From Butyrivibrio sp. (GTDB lineage: Bacteria; Bacillota; Clostridia; Lachnospirales; Lachnospiraceae), in NCBI RefSeq assembly GCF_017635265.1, contig NZ_JAGBLU010000080.1, positions 1 to 64,000 of the forward strand: DNA of 64,000 nucleotides, given 5' to 3'. Under the pieces are notes generated by a model. The model searched no databases, had not been told where the DNA came from, and saw only the letters and a list, made by a program, of their open reading frames with translations. The translations under genes were made by a program, and so were the position numbers. Below are positions 8,575 through 17,666 of this stretch, one piece after another (the stretch's first letter is position 1; each line of letters begins with the position of its first letter).

Positions 8575-9474
8575 ATGCTTACTAAGGAAGAAAACAGCAA
8601 CAAAATATATATTGGCAGCAAAGTCTTTGATGTGTTTTTGATAGTTTTTATGGCGGTTTTATCACTGGTGTTTATTTATCCGTTTCTTAATGTTATAGCA
8701 ATATCGCTTTCGAGTAACAGGATGATCACTACCGGACAGGTAACCTTTTTTCCGAGGGAGCTGTTCTTTGAAGGCTACAAGCTTTTGTTTAAGGAACAAA
8801 ACATATTCAGAGCCTATGGAAATACTGTAATAATTGCAGTGGCAACTATGGTATTGTCGCTCTCTCTTACGTCACTTTTAGCCTATGTCATGATGGTTCC
8901 TGATTTCGTTCTTAGAAAGTTTCTTGCTATTTTTTTGCTTATAACAATGTTTTTTAGTGGTGGTACAGTGCCGACATACATACTTATACAGCGGCTTGGA
9001 ATATATGATACATGGTGGGCTCTTATTCTTCCAAATGCTCTATCGGCTTACAATGTCTTTATTTATAGGGCGTTTTATAAGGGAATATCACTTGAAATAA
9101 GAGAAGCGGCCAGAATAGATGGAGCAGGAGAATTAAGAATCCTTACTACAATATATGTACCTCTTTCCAAGGCATTGTATGCGACCTTTGGACTTATGTC
9201 GGTTGTTGGCGTTTGGAACAGTTATTATGAAGCTCTTTTATACATCAAGGATCCGGACAGGCAGCCCATACAGATGCTTCTCAGGAAGATAGTTTTTTCG
9301 TCTGGAACAGACAGTATGAATGACACAAATCTGATGCTTGCCAGCGGAGCTTTAAATCCACTTAATGTTCAATATGCATGTGTTGTGGCTACAATTGGCC
9401 CTATACTTCTGGTTTATCCATTTGTTCAAAAGTATTTCGCCCAGGGAATGCAAATTGGAGCTGTGAAAGGCTGA
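8575..9474 (+). CDS. ABC oligosaccharide transporter permease (LplC type)
   Basis: A 299-residue partner permease. The EAA loop reads IREAARIDGAGELRI, and the C-terminus FVQKYFAQGMQIGAVKG is the typical end of LplC/YtcP proteins. The start is set at ATG 8575 because AGGAG (8564-8568) abuts the in-frame ATG at 8569 but lies six bases before 8575. It follows the previous permease stop within ten bases, so the two are translationally coupled. Confidence 0.9.
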   Translation: MLTKEENSNKIYIGSKVFDVFLIVFMAVLSLVFIYPFLNVIAISLSSNRMITTGQVTFFPRELFFEGYKLLFKEQNIFRAYGNTVIIAVATMVLSLSLTSLLAYVMMVPDFVLRKFLAIFLLITMFFSGGTVPTYILIQRLGIYDTWWALILPNALSAYNVFIYRAFYKGISLEIREAARIDGAGELRILTTIYVPLSKALYATFGLMSVVGVWNSYYEALLYIKDPDRQPIQMLLRKIVFSSGTDSMNDTNLMLASGALNPLNVQYACVVATIGPILLVYPFVQKYFAQGMQIGAVKG

Positions 9475-9532
9475 GCATGGTGAGAGTGTTTTTGTGATTC
9501 TTAATCATTTTTCATATGAAAAGGAGGATAAA

Positions 9533-11344
9533 ATGAAGAAGAAAGTATTGGAAAAACTTGCTGCTTTGTGCCTGATTGGCACGATGATAGTTGGGGTTGT
9601 TGGATGCGGACAGACAGAGACGTCATCTTCAATAAATGATGAGGCGGAAAAAGAAGTGAACACCTCAGCTCAGACAGAGGCATCCGAGTCTAAGTCCACT
9701 GAACAGGAAGCTAATAGTGAGGCTACTGTAGACAAGAATGATCCTAATGCTACAGCTATGACAAACGGACTTAATTTGCCTGAGATTGACGGTGGTGTGT
9801 TAAAACTTAATGTAAGTATCCCGGAATTCAATATTTCATCTGAAGGAACCATGATCCAGCAGGAGTGGGAAAAGAAAATGGAAGCGTATCTTGGAGTAGA
9901 CCTTGATATTACTTGGACCAGAACTCCTTATGCAGATTACAGAGAGAACGAGCTTTTGGTATTACAGGCGGGAACAAATATTCCAGATATTGCTACTACT
10001 ACAAAAGGCTCTTCCATAGTTGAATATGGCGAGGATGGAACATTACTTAATCTTTCAGATTACATGGATTACATGGTTTACTATCCTGATTATCTTGAGC
10101 AGACTAATGGTGGTCCTAACTATGCCAAGAATGAAGATGGATCTATGTATTACTTTATCGATGGCTTCTATAATCCTGATGACATTATGGGGGCACAGTC
10201 ATTTACCGCATTTGCATACCGCTTTGACATACTTCGGGATATGGGCTGGACACCGGCAACAACACTTGATGAGTTCACGAAGCTCTGCGAAGATATGAAG
10301 GCAAAAATAGACGACGGAACTCTTGATCTTGATTATGTCATAATAAATAACACCAAGGACTATTCAATTTACCGCGGGTTCGTAGGAATTTTCCATACTT
10401 GGGACTGCTTGTATTACAACGGATCTGAGTGGGTATTTGGACCAATAGAAGATAATTTCCGTGATATGCTCAAGTACATCAATGGTCTATATAAGGCAGG
10501 ATACATTGATCCCGAGTTTGCAACTGCTGACTTTAATCAGGGAACAGTTAAGGCAACAACTGGTGTAGGGGCTATATGTCCCACTCTCTGGGCTGGATCG
10601 GTAGCCTCCTGGAATTCTGCAAGAACTGATGACAAGACAGAATGGGGACTGGCTTATCTTCCTGCTGGTGACTACGGTACGGCATGGAAATGGGGCTCAA
10701 GGCAGGCTGGAAAATCTCTAAACGCCAATGCTTCCGGTATATATATCAGTGCAGATGTTGAGTATCCTGAGTATGCAGTAGCACTCATAGATTATCAGTA
10801 CTCTGACCAGATAGTTGAGCTGCTTAACTGGGGCATTGAAGGTCAGACATACAACGTTGTAGATGGCGAGAAAGTTTTTGTTGATGAAATCATGAATGCT
10901 GAGAATCCAGCGAACACATCAGGTGAGTATGGACTTATGGCTTCAAGTGTATGCCGTACAGGTATTCCATTTGTACCGATTGACTTTAATGCCATGCTTG
11001 ATCTTGCATCACTTCCCGAACCTTGGTGGAACGAGAGCAATGGTTTCTACGAAGGCAAGTATTGGGTAGAGTCGAGCGTAAATGGTGGGGATGATTCTGT
11101 ATCCCCATACGACAGAGCCCCTGTTACATATCTTTCAGCTGAAGAGCAGACGGATAAGTCACAGCTTAGTTATGGTGGTGTTTGCGAGAGCAGAGCAAAA
11201 GAGCTTGCTCACAAGTTTATCGTAGGCGAACTTGATATCAATGATGATGCAGCTTGGGAGAGCTACATTGCAGATATTAAGAGTCAGACAGACAATGACT
11301 TTGATTCTATTCTTGAAACATTAAACGCTAGGACAGTTAAATGA
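9533..11344 (+). CDS. Extracellular oligosaccharide-binding lipoprotein (LplA type)
   Basis: A 603-residue substrate-binding lipoprotein for the two preceding permeases. The signal peptide ends in a lipobox (VVGC, Cys25), and a Ser/Glu/Thr-rich linker runs to about residue 70. The binding fold then begins near residue 85. ATG 9533 is preceded by AAGGAGG; the longer in-frame reading from 9494 lacks a signal-peptide-like start. It differs strongly from the minus-strand lipoprotein at 3195-4844. Ligand unknown; the downstream rhamnosidase and galactosidase suggest a pectin-derived oligosaccharide. Confidence 0.88.
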   Translation: MKKKVLEKLAALCLIGTMIVGVVGCGQTETSSSINDEAEKEVNTSAQTEASESKSTEQEANSEATVDKNDPNATAMTNGLNLPEIDGGVLKLNVSIPEFNISSEGTMIQQEWEKKMEAYLGVDLDITWTRTPYADYRENELLVLQAGTNIPDIATTTKGSSIVEYGEDGTLLNLSDYMDYMVYYPDYLEQTNGGPNYAKNEDGSMYYFIDGFYNPDDIMGAQSFTAFAYRFDILRDMGWTPATTLDEFTKLCEDMKAKIDDGTLDLDYVIINNTKDYSIYRGFVGIFHTWDCLYYNGSEWVFGPIEDNFRDMLKYINGLYKAGYIDPEFATADFNQGTVKATTGVGAICPTLWAGSVASWNSARTDDKTEWGLAYLPAGDYGTAWKWGSRQAGKSLNANASGIYISADVEYPEYAVALIDYQYSDQIVELLNWGIEGQTYNVVDGEKVFVDEIMNAENPANTSGEYGLMASSVCRTGIPFVPIDFNAMLDLASLPEPWWNESNGFYEGKYWVESSVNGGDDSVSPYDRAPVTYLSAEEQTDKSQLSYGGVCESRAKELAHKFIVGELDINDDAAWESYIADIKSQTDNDFDSILETLNARTVK

Positions 11345-11386
11345 TCTAGGGCAGATAAAGAGAGCAAAAGCATTAAATATGCATAG

Positions 11387-11423
11387 AAAAAGCGGTGTGG
11401 CATTTTGTTACACCGCCTTTTTG
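11387..11423 (+). terminator. Rho-independent terminator after the transporter operon
   Basis: AAAAAGCGGTGT pairs with ACACCGCCTTTTT around an 11-base loop (11399-11409). Its position between the binding-protein and hydrolase genes suggests partial termination, so transporter mRNA would exceed hydrolase mRNA. Confidence 0.85.
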
Positions 11424-11445
11424 AGAAGGAGTATATGATGTAGCC

Positions 11446-14034
11446 ATGGTTATTGAAAAGCTGAAGGTAAACCATATAGAAAAAAATATAAATGTAGAGG
11501 ATCGGGATCTTTTTATTTCATGGGTTGCTTCTGAATTCGAAAATGACAGTAAAATGGAGTGCTTTAGCATTTGTATAAAAAATGATGACGGAGATACTAT
11601 TTGGGAAAGCGGGCTTGTTAAGGAGCAGCGTAGAACAGCTTATAGATGTAGTAATGTTCCTCTTAAATCTGATGAGAGGTATGTTTTTACTATATCTCTT
11701 TTGGCAAAGGCAAATGGGGAAATGACGGAAGCTAAAGCAAACGGCTTTTTTGAGACCGGGTGGCTTTTTGACAAAGAGAAAAAAGGTATCTTTATTGGAG
11801 AAACTAAGGAAGGAGAAAATCACCTTTTCAGAAGAGATTTTCGATGCAATAAGGAAATTAAAAGTGCAAAGCTATATGTATGCGGAATGGGGCATTTTAG
11901 TTGTCTTATAAATGGAAAAAAGGTGACGGAAAATGTTCTTGAGCCTGGTTGGAGTGATTATAGGAATCGTTCTTTTTATGTGGCTTATGACATAAAAGAT
12001 AGATTAAAGTCAGGAAATAACTGCATGCTCTTCAGGCTTGGAGAAGGAATGTTTCATGTACCTCAGTCAGATTATAGATATGTATATTATCCTCGAAGCT
12101 TTGGTCTCCCTAAGCTGTGGGTAAGGCTAAGTATAACTTATGAGGATGGCGAGAAAGAGTTTATTGAAACCGATGAAGAATGGAAGCAGATCATAGGGCC
12201 TGATATCTATCAGGAAATGTATGGTGGAGCTTACTATGATGGGAGACTATATAAAAAGGAGTACGCTGAGCCGGATGTGGTTCCAGATAGCTCTTGGGAG
12301 AAAGCTTCTATTGTGAAGGGACTTCAAGGGAAAATGACTGTAATGCCAATAAGACCTTTAAAAGTTATGAAAGTTCTTTACCCTGTTAAGGTTCAGAGTA
12401 TTGCTGATGGAATCTGGTTATATGATTTTGGTACCAATTTTTCAGGTTGGGCACGAATAAAAATAAGACTAAAGAAAAAAACTGATAGGCCAATTATAAT
12501 GCGCCCGGGAGAACTACTAAAAAAGACAGAAGACGGAATTAGAGTTGATCAGAAAGTAACCGGCCAAAACTATAGCTGGATATATGTTCCCGGAGAGGGA
12601 GAAGAACAGGAGTATGCGCCGGACTTTACTTATACAGGTTTTAGATATCTAGAGATTGAGGGAGCAACTCCCTTAGAACATGAAAGCATTAATAGAGAAA
12701 GCTTTCCGATCATAGAGAGGGTTATAGGGGAGTTTATTTATCCGGACTATGAGGATATGGGGAAGTTTACCTGCTCCAATAAGCTTTTTAATGACATTCA
12801 CAAGATTGTCCGTCAGGCAATTCTCAGTAATACAAAAAGCTATTTTACTGACTGCCCGCACAGAGAGAGACTTGGATGGCTTGAACAGACTCATCTTATA
12901 GGACCATCGATTCTTTATAATTTTGATGCAATAGATCTTTATTACAAGATAGAGAAGGATATGGTGGACTCCCAGCATGAAAACGGACTTGTTCCTGATA
13001 TATGTCCGGAGTATGTTACGGGTTTTGAAAAATGGCATGAGGGATTTGTTGATTCTCCTGAATGGGGAAGTGCCATAGTACTTAATCCCTGGTATATTTA
13101 TCGAAGGTGTGGGGATAAGACTCTTATAGAACAGCATTATGATTCCATGAAAAAGTATGTGGATTACCTTACAGACAAGACTCATCATTATGTTTTGCAT
13201 CATGGCCTTGGAGATTGGTTGGATATAGGTCCCAATACCCCTCATTCGCAGAACACTCCTGTTGCAGTAGTGGCTACCTGCATCTACTATCTGGACCTTC
13301 AGATAATGGTTAGGGCAGCAAAGCTTTTGGGGAATGAAAAAGATATGGATTTTTATTCTCAGCTGGCTGGGAGGGTTCAAAAGGAATACAGATTACAGTT
13401 TTTTGATGACCAGACATCTAGATTCGCTACGGGAAGTCAGACAGCTCAGGCCATGAGTCTTATGTGTGGTCTTGTGGATTTTAAGGATGAAAAGAAAGTT
13501 CTTAAGGTACTTATAGATGATATAGAAAAAAGAGGTTATGCCATAACTGCTGGGGATATAGGGCATCCATTTTTGATAGCAGCTCTCATGAAATACGGAA
13601 TGTCAGATGTGATAAACAAAATGACTAATATAACTGAGCACCCGGGATATGGGTATCAGGTTGTAAATGGTGCCACGACACTTACAGAAGAATGGGATGG
13701 AGTAGACCCTGATAATCCACATGGCTCACAGAATCACTTGATGCTTGGAAGTATTGAGGAATGGTTCTATGGAGGTCTGGCTGGTATGGAATGGATAAAA
13801 GGAAAGGGCCATTGGGACAACATTTTTATTAAGCCTGCCGTTTTAGAAGATATCGATTATGTGGATGCATCTACCTGGCATCCTAATGGCATAATATCTG
13901 TAGCATGGCGAAGAAATGACAAAACCATAAAGGTTAAGGTGACTATACCCTTTGGAATAAAAGCGACATTATGTGACAGAGAGGGTAATGCCATAAGGCA
14001 GGTAGGATGTGGGATACACGAATATGACTTATAG
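11446..14034 (+). CDS. GH78 alpha-L-rhamnosidase
   Basis: An 862-residue GH78 enzyme that releases terminal alpha-L-rhamnose. N-terminal beta-sandwich domains cover about residues 1-430 and a six-hairpin (alpha/alpha)6 barrel follows. The family hallmark DCPHRERLGWLEQ starts at Asp469. EEWDGVDPDNPHGSQNH is the usual late barrel motif, and a C-terminal beta-domain ends the protein. No signal peptide, so probably cytoplasmic. The AAGGAG at 11426-11431 fits an ATG ATG TAG mini-frame (11435-11443) better than this ATG, which lies three bases after that stop; initiation may be by re-initiation. The 892-residue GH78 at 30811 is a distant paralogue. Confidence 0.9.
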   Translation: MVIEKLKVNHIEKNINVEDRDLFISWVASEFENDSKMECFSICIKNDDGDTIWESGLVKEQRRTAYRCSNVPLKSDERYVFTISLLAKANGEMTEAKANGFFETGWLFDKEKKGIFIGETKEGENHLFRRDFRCNKEIKSAKLYVCGMGHFSCLINGKKVTENVLEPGWSDYRNRSFYVAYDIKDRLKSGNNCMLFRLGEGMFHVPQSDYRYVYYPRSFGLPKLWVRLSITYEDGEKEFIETDEEWKQIIGPDIYQEMYGGAYYDGRLYKKEYAEPDVVPDSSWEKASIVKGLQGKMTVMPIRPLKVMKVLYPVKVQSIADGIWLYDFGTNFSGWARIKIRLKKKTDRPIIMRPGELLKKTEDGIRVDQKVTGQNYSWIYVPGEGEEQEYAPDFTYTGFRYLEIEGATPLEHESINRESFPIIERVIGEFIYPDYEDMGKFTCSNKLFNDIHKIVRQAILSNTKSYFTDCPHRERLGWLEQTHLIGPSILYNFDAIDLYYKIEKDMVDSQHENGLVPDICPEYVTGFEKWHEGFVDSPEWGSAIVLNPWYIYRRCGDKTLIEQHYDSMKKYVDYLTDKTHHYVLHHGLGDWLDIGPNTPHSQNTPVAVVATCIYYLDLQIMVRAAKLLGNEKDMDFYSQLAGRVQKEYRLQFFDDQTSRFATGSQTAQAMSLMCGLVDFKDEKKVLKVLIDDIEKRGYAITAGDIGHPFLIAALMKYGMSDVINKMTNITEHPGYGYQVVNGATTLTEEWDGVDPDNPHGSQNHLMLGSIEEWFYGGLAGMEWIKGKGHWDNIFIKPAVLEDIDYVDASTWHPNGIISVAWRRNDKTIKVKVTIPFGIKATLCDREGNAIRQVGCGIHEYDL

Positions 14035-14059
14035 AAAGTCACATACAAGGAGAAGCACA

Positions 14060-17000
14060 ATGATAGCTATTACAGACCCTAGGATTGAAAAATATAAGAC
14101 ACCATATAAGTATTCCGTTCCGGTGCTATCTGGTTCCGGTGCAGTGGGGGCTTTTGATGAAAAAGCTGTGGATATTCCTTTTGTCTTTTGGCATAAAGAT
14201 AAGTTTTATATGCTTTATACAGGATTTGATGGGAAGGGGTATCAGTCTGCTCTTGCTACTAGTGAGGATCTGCTTAATTGGGAGCACAAGGCAGTTATAT
14301 TAAAAAAAAGTGAGGATGCCAATAGATGGGATCATGTGGGAGGTGCTGCTACATGGATTATCAAGGAAAATGATGATCTGTGGTCCCTTCCAAAACTTCG
14401 TAAGATAGAAGGAAAGTATTGGATGGTTTACCACTCTTATCCACAGGAAGGCTATGAAAATGGACCAGCGGAAATAGGTCTTGCCTGGACTGAGGATGAA
14501 GAGCTGATTGACTGGCACTTTCCGGATGCCCCTGTTTTTTCCTGGAAAGACGGAGATGACTGGGAAAAAGGAGGGCTTTATAAGGCGTGCATAGTTAGGG
14601 AAAATGATACCTGGTACATGTTTTATAACGCCAAGGATAAAAAGGAAAGATGGATTGAACAGACGGGAGTCGCATTTTCAAAAGACCTGAAGACATGGGA
14701 AAGATGCCCGGAAAATCCTGTTCTTAGAGTGGGTGAGGATAGCTGGGATCAGCGCTTTGTATCAGATCCATATGTAGTAAAGGATAAGGACACATGGGTG
14801 AATTTTTACTTTGGCTACGGAAAGGTGTATGAGGATGGGCATGCGCATGCCCAGGAGGGGCTGGCACTGTCCAAGGATCTTATTCATTGGGAAAAAATAC
14901 AGGACCCCATAATTACTTTTGGAAAAACTGGAGATTATGATAGTGGTCATGCCCACAAAGCATCTATTCTGTATCATCAGGGAAGACTTTGGCATTTTTA
15001 TTGTGGGACGAGCAATTGGAGAGCAGGTTTTTCCACTGATGCATTCGGAGAGTACAGAACTATTTGTGTGGCGTCGGATAAGCCTTTTGAAAATGACAGT
15101 CACATCAGGCCATTTTTGTGGATGAAAGGAGAAGGTAAAGAGGCTATTTCAAAGGAGCTTGAGCAGATACAGGCATGTGGGATAAAGGAAGTATGCTTAG
15201 AATCAAGACCTCATCCTGATTTTTGCCAAAAAAAATGGTGGGACGAAGTTTCTTTTGTTCTGGAAAAAGCAAAGAAAAATGGAATGAGAGTATGGATATT
15301 GGACGATGACAAATTTCCTACAGGACATGCCAATGGTGCTTTTGCTAGGCAGCAGGATAAAAAGAAATGGTATCTTGCTGAAAGGCATATGGATATTATG
15401 GGCCCATGCAGGCAGGGGGCTGTACTTGTTGAGCCTTTTTATAAGAGCGGTAAACTGCTTGGAATAATAGCTGTGCCAAAACCTGATGGAGACAGTCTTG
15501 ACGTGTCTATGGAAGGCTGCATTGAGTTAACTGATAAGGTGGTTAATGGTTTTGTGTATTTTGACCTTCCAAAAGGACCCTATAGATTATTTGTTCTTTA
15601 TACAACTCATGAGGGCGGCGGAAGGGACGATTACATGAACCTTATTGATGAGGATTCTGTAAGAGTTTTGATAGATGAAGTGTATGAGGCTCATTACACT
15701 CATTTTAAAGAATACTTTGGCAGCACTTTAGCGGGTTTTTTCTCGGATGAACCTGAGCTTGGTAACGTAAAGGGATATCCTTTTGATGACACATTGGGGA
15801 AAAGGGATCAAAAGCTTCCCTGGAGCAGTGAATTATCGGACAGACTGTTGGAGCTTTGGGGAGAAGACTTTTTGAAAAATATGATTTCTCTTTGGTACGA
15901 GAGCGGGATGGAAACAGCAAGGATCAGAAGTGAGTACATGGACTGTATGTCTGAGCTTGTTTATAAATGTTTCTCGGGACAGATAGGAAGATGGTGTCAG
16001 GAGCACGGAGTTGAATACATAGGTCACATTATCGAGGATGATAATGCCCATACACGGATGGGATGTAGCATAGGACATTACTTTAGAGAAATGCAGGGAC
16101 AGCAGATGGCTGGCATTGACGTTGTGCATCACCAGATTGTTCCGGGATTTACGGAACCTGTTCATCAGTGGATAGCAGGGGACAGGGATGGAGAATTTTT
16201 CCACTTTGGTCTTGCTAAGCTTGGGGCATCTGCAGCTCATCTGCAAGAAAATAAAAGAGGAAGAGCACTCTGCGAGATATTTGGAAACTATGGCTGGGCT
16301 GAAGGTATTAGCTTTATGAAGTGGCTAACAGACCATATGTTGGTTCGAGGAATAAACGAGTTTACGCCTCACGCATTTTCTATGACTTATCCTGACAAGG
16401 ACTGTCCGCCCCATTTTTATGCCGGCGGCAATAATCCGGGATTTGAGTGTTTTACATATCTTATGAGATATATGAATAGCGCAGCAAAGTTCCTTAGCAA
16501 AGGAGTTCATGTGGCTGAGGCAGCTATTCTCTATCATGCAGAGGCTGAGTGGGCTGGTGGAGAGTACGAGCTTTATCAAAAGGCTGGACGTAATCTCATG
16601 GAACATCAGATGGACTATGATATTGTCACGGAAGATATGCTTATGGAGCTTATATCTGATGGAATAGAAAATCATCTTACAGGGAACGGCTTTGAGATAA
16701 ATGGAGTGAGCTTTAGCGTACTGGTCTTGCCCTATAGGACATATATTGATGATGCATTGGAGACATTTGTTATAAAGGCTGGAATGGCCGGAATCAAGAT
16801 AATACAGATAAAAGGGTGCCCGGAAAAGAAGATTGATAAGGAAAAGGTTTCGGAGGAATTTAGTAAGTGTGTGACAGTGGTATCTGATTACAAAGACTTA
16901 TATAGGGATATTCCAAGGAAGTGTTTTGATGTTTGCGGAGGAAATATAGATCTTCGAAGTTTTGCCATGAAAGATGGAGAAGAGCTTAATACCATGTGGT

Positions 17001-17665
17001 TTAATGAAAGCGTAGATGAAAAGATAAGCTTTTGTATAAAACCGCTGGATGTAGGTTTTAACAGAGTAAAACTTTATGATCCATGGAATGAGAAAAATGT
17101 GACTTATAAAATAGCAGATTCTGGCTTCCTGTTAGAACTTGAGCCAGGAGAAGCGGTATTTCTTGATATCTATAAAGAGAATAATGAAAATGAATATCCG
17201 CTTTCAAGAAAGATGATTTATAGACAGAATCTTGATATAAGTTGGAAACTTTTTTCTAAAAGAGTGTCAGAAGATTATTTTGAGCCTTTTAGGATACTTC
17301 AGACTGGTGAATATCCCGCATTAAATGGAATAGGTTATAATCCAGCTTTTGCAGGAGCTTATCGCTATTGTGGAAGTTTTTTGTGGCGTGGAAATTTAGA
17401 AAAAGAATGTGTTTTACATATTCCCGAAGCCTCGGATTGCGTTAAAGTAATTCTAAATAACCATGAAATTGGCTGGGTGGCTGGTTTTCCGGGCAAGGTA
17501 GATCTGACAGGAAAGCTCTTGGAAGGGGAAAACGATCTGATTCTTGAAGTTAGAACAACACTGGTGTGGACCATAAAGGATGGCGCTTCAACCCATTTGC
17601 AGGTATCGGCAACCGGAATTACCAGGGAGCCTTATATTGGAGTATATGAATTGGAGTATACATAA
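14060..17665 (+). CDS. Bifunctional glycosidase: GH43/GH130-like propeller fused to GH106-like barrel
   Basis: A 1201-residue fusion. Residues 1 to about 345 form a five-bladed propeller of the GH43/GH32/GH130 kind, with repeated blade motifs such as VFWHKDKFYMLYTG, KIEGKYWMVYHSY and ENDTWYMFYNAKD. From about residue 350 (RPFLWMKGEG) a long hydrolase begins, with a TIM barrel (GIKEVCLESRPHPDF, RVWILDDDKFPTGHANG), FFSDEPEL, a CEIFGNYGWAEG block and a C-terminal jelly-roll. This half resembles GH106-type or related unclassified rhamnosidase-like proteins; I am not sure of the family. ATG 14060 follows AAGGAG at seven bases. It lies between GH78 and GH42 genes, so a role on rhamnose- and galactose-containing pectin fragments is likely. 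No frameshift signs at the junction. Confidence 0.7.
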   Translation: MIAITDPRIEKYKTPYKYSVPVLSGSGAVGAFDEKAVDIPFVFWHKDKFYMLYTGFDGKGYQSALATSEDLLNWEHKAVILKKSEDANRWDHVGGAATWIIKENDDLWSLPKLRKIEGKYWMVYHSYPQEGYENGPAEIGLAWTEDEELIDWHFPDAPVFSWKDGDDWEKGGLYKACIVRENDTWYMFYNAKDKKERWIEQTGVAFSKDLKTWERCPENPVLRVGEDSWDQRFVSDPYVVKDKDTWVNFYFGYGKVYEDGHAHAQEGLALSKDLIHWEKIQDPIITFGKTGDYDSGHAHKASILYHQGRLWHFYCGTSNWRAGFSTDAFGEYRTICVASDKPFENDSHIRPFLWMKGEGKEAISKELEQIQACGIKEVCLESRPHPDFCQKKWWDEVSFVLEKAKKNGMRVWILDDDKFPTGHANGAFARQQDKKKWYLAERHMDIMGPCRQGAVLVEPFYKSGKLLGIIAVPKPDGDSLDVSMEGCIELTDKVVNGFVYFDLPKGPYRLFVLYTTHEGGGRDDYMNLIDEDSVRVLIDEVYEAHYTHFKEYFGSTLAGFFSDEPELGNVKGYPFDDTLGKRDQKLPWSSELSDRLLELWGEDFLKNMISLWYESGMETARIRSEYMDCMSELVYKCFSGQIGRWCQEHGVEYIGHIIEDDNAHTRMGCSIGHYFREMQGQQMAGIDVVHHQIVPGFTEPVHQWIAGDRDGEFFHFGLAKLGASAAHLQENKRGRALCEIFGNYGWAEGISFMKWLTDHMLVRGINEFTPHAFSMTYPDKDCPPHFYAGGNNPGFECFTYLMRYMNSAAKFLSKGVHVAEAAILYHAEAEWAGGEYELYQKAGRNLMEHQMDYDIVTEDMLMELISDGIENHLTGNGFEINGVSFSVLVLPYRTYIDDALETFVIKAGMAGIKIIQIKGCPEKKIDKEKVSEEFSKCVTVVSDYKDLYRDIPRKCFDVCGGNIDLRSFAMKDGEELNTMWFNESVDEKISFCIKPLDVGFNRVKLYDPWNEKNVTYKIADSGFLLELEPGEAVFLDIYKENNENEYPLSRKMIYRQNLDISWKLFSKRVSEDYFEPFRILQTGEYPALNGIGYNPAFAGAYRYCGSFLWRGNLEKECVLHIPEASDCVKVILNNHEIGWVAGFPGKVDLTGKLLEGENDLILEVRTTLVWTIKDGASTHLQVSATGITREPYIGVYELEYT

Positions 17666-17666
17666 A

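Noticed and set aside
12673-13380. Long minus-strand open frame (235 codons) inside GH78
   Set aside because: It is antisense to the catalytic barrel, has no ribosome-binding site and no recognisable protein features. The same applies to minus-strand frames at 1430-2023, 17931-18545 and 25033-25749.
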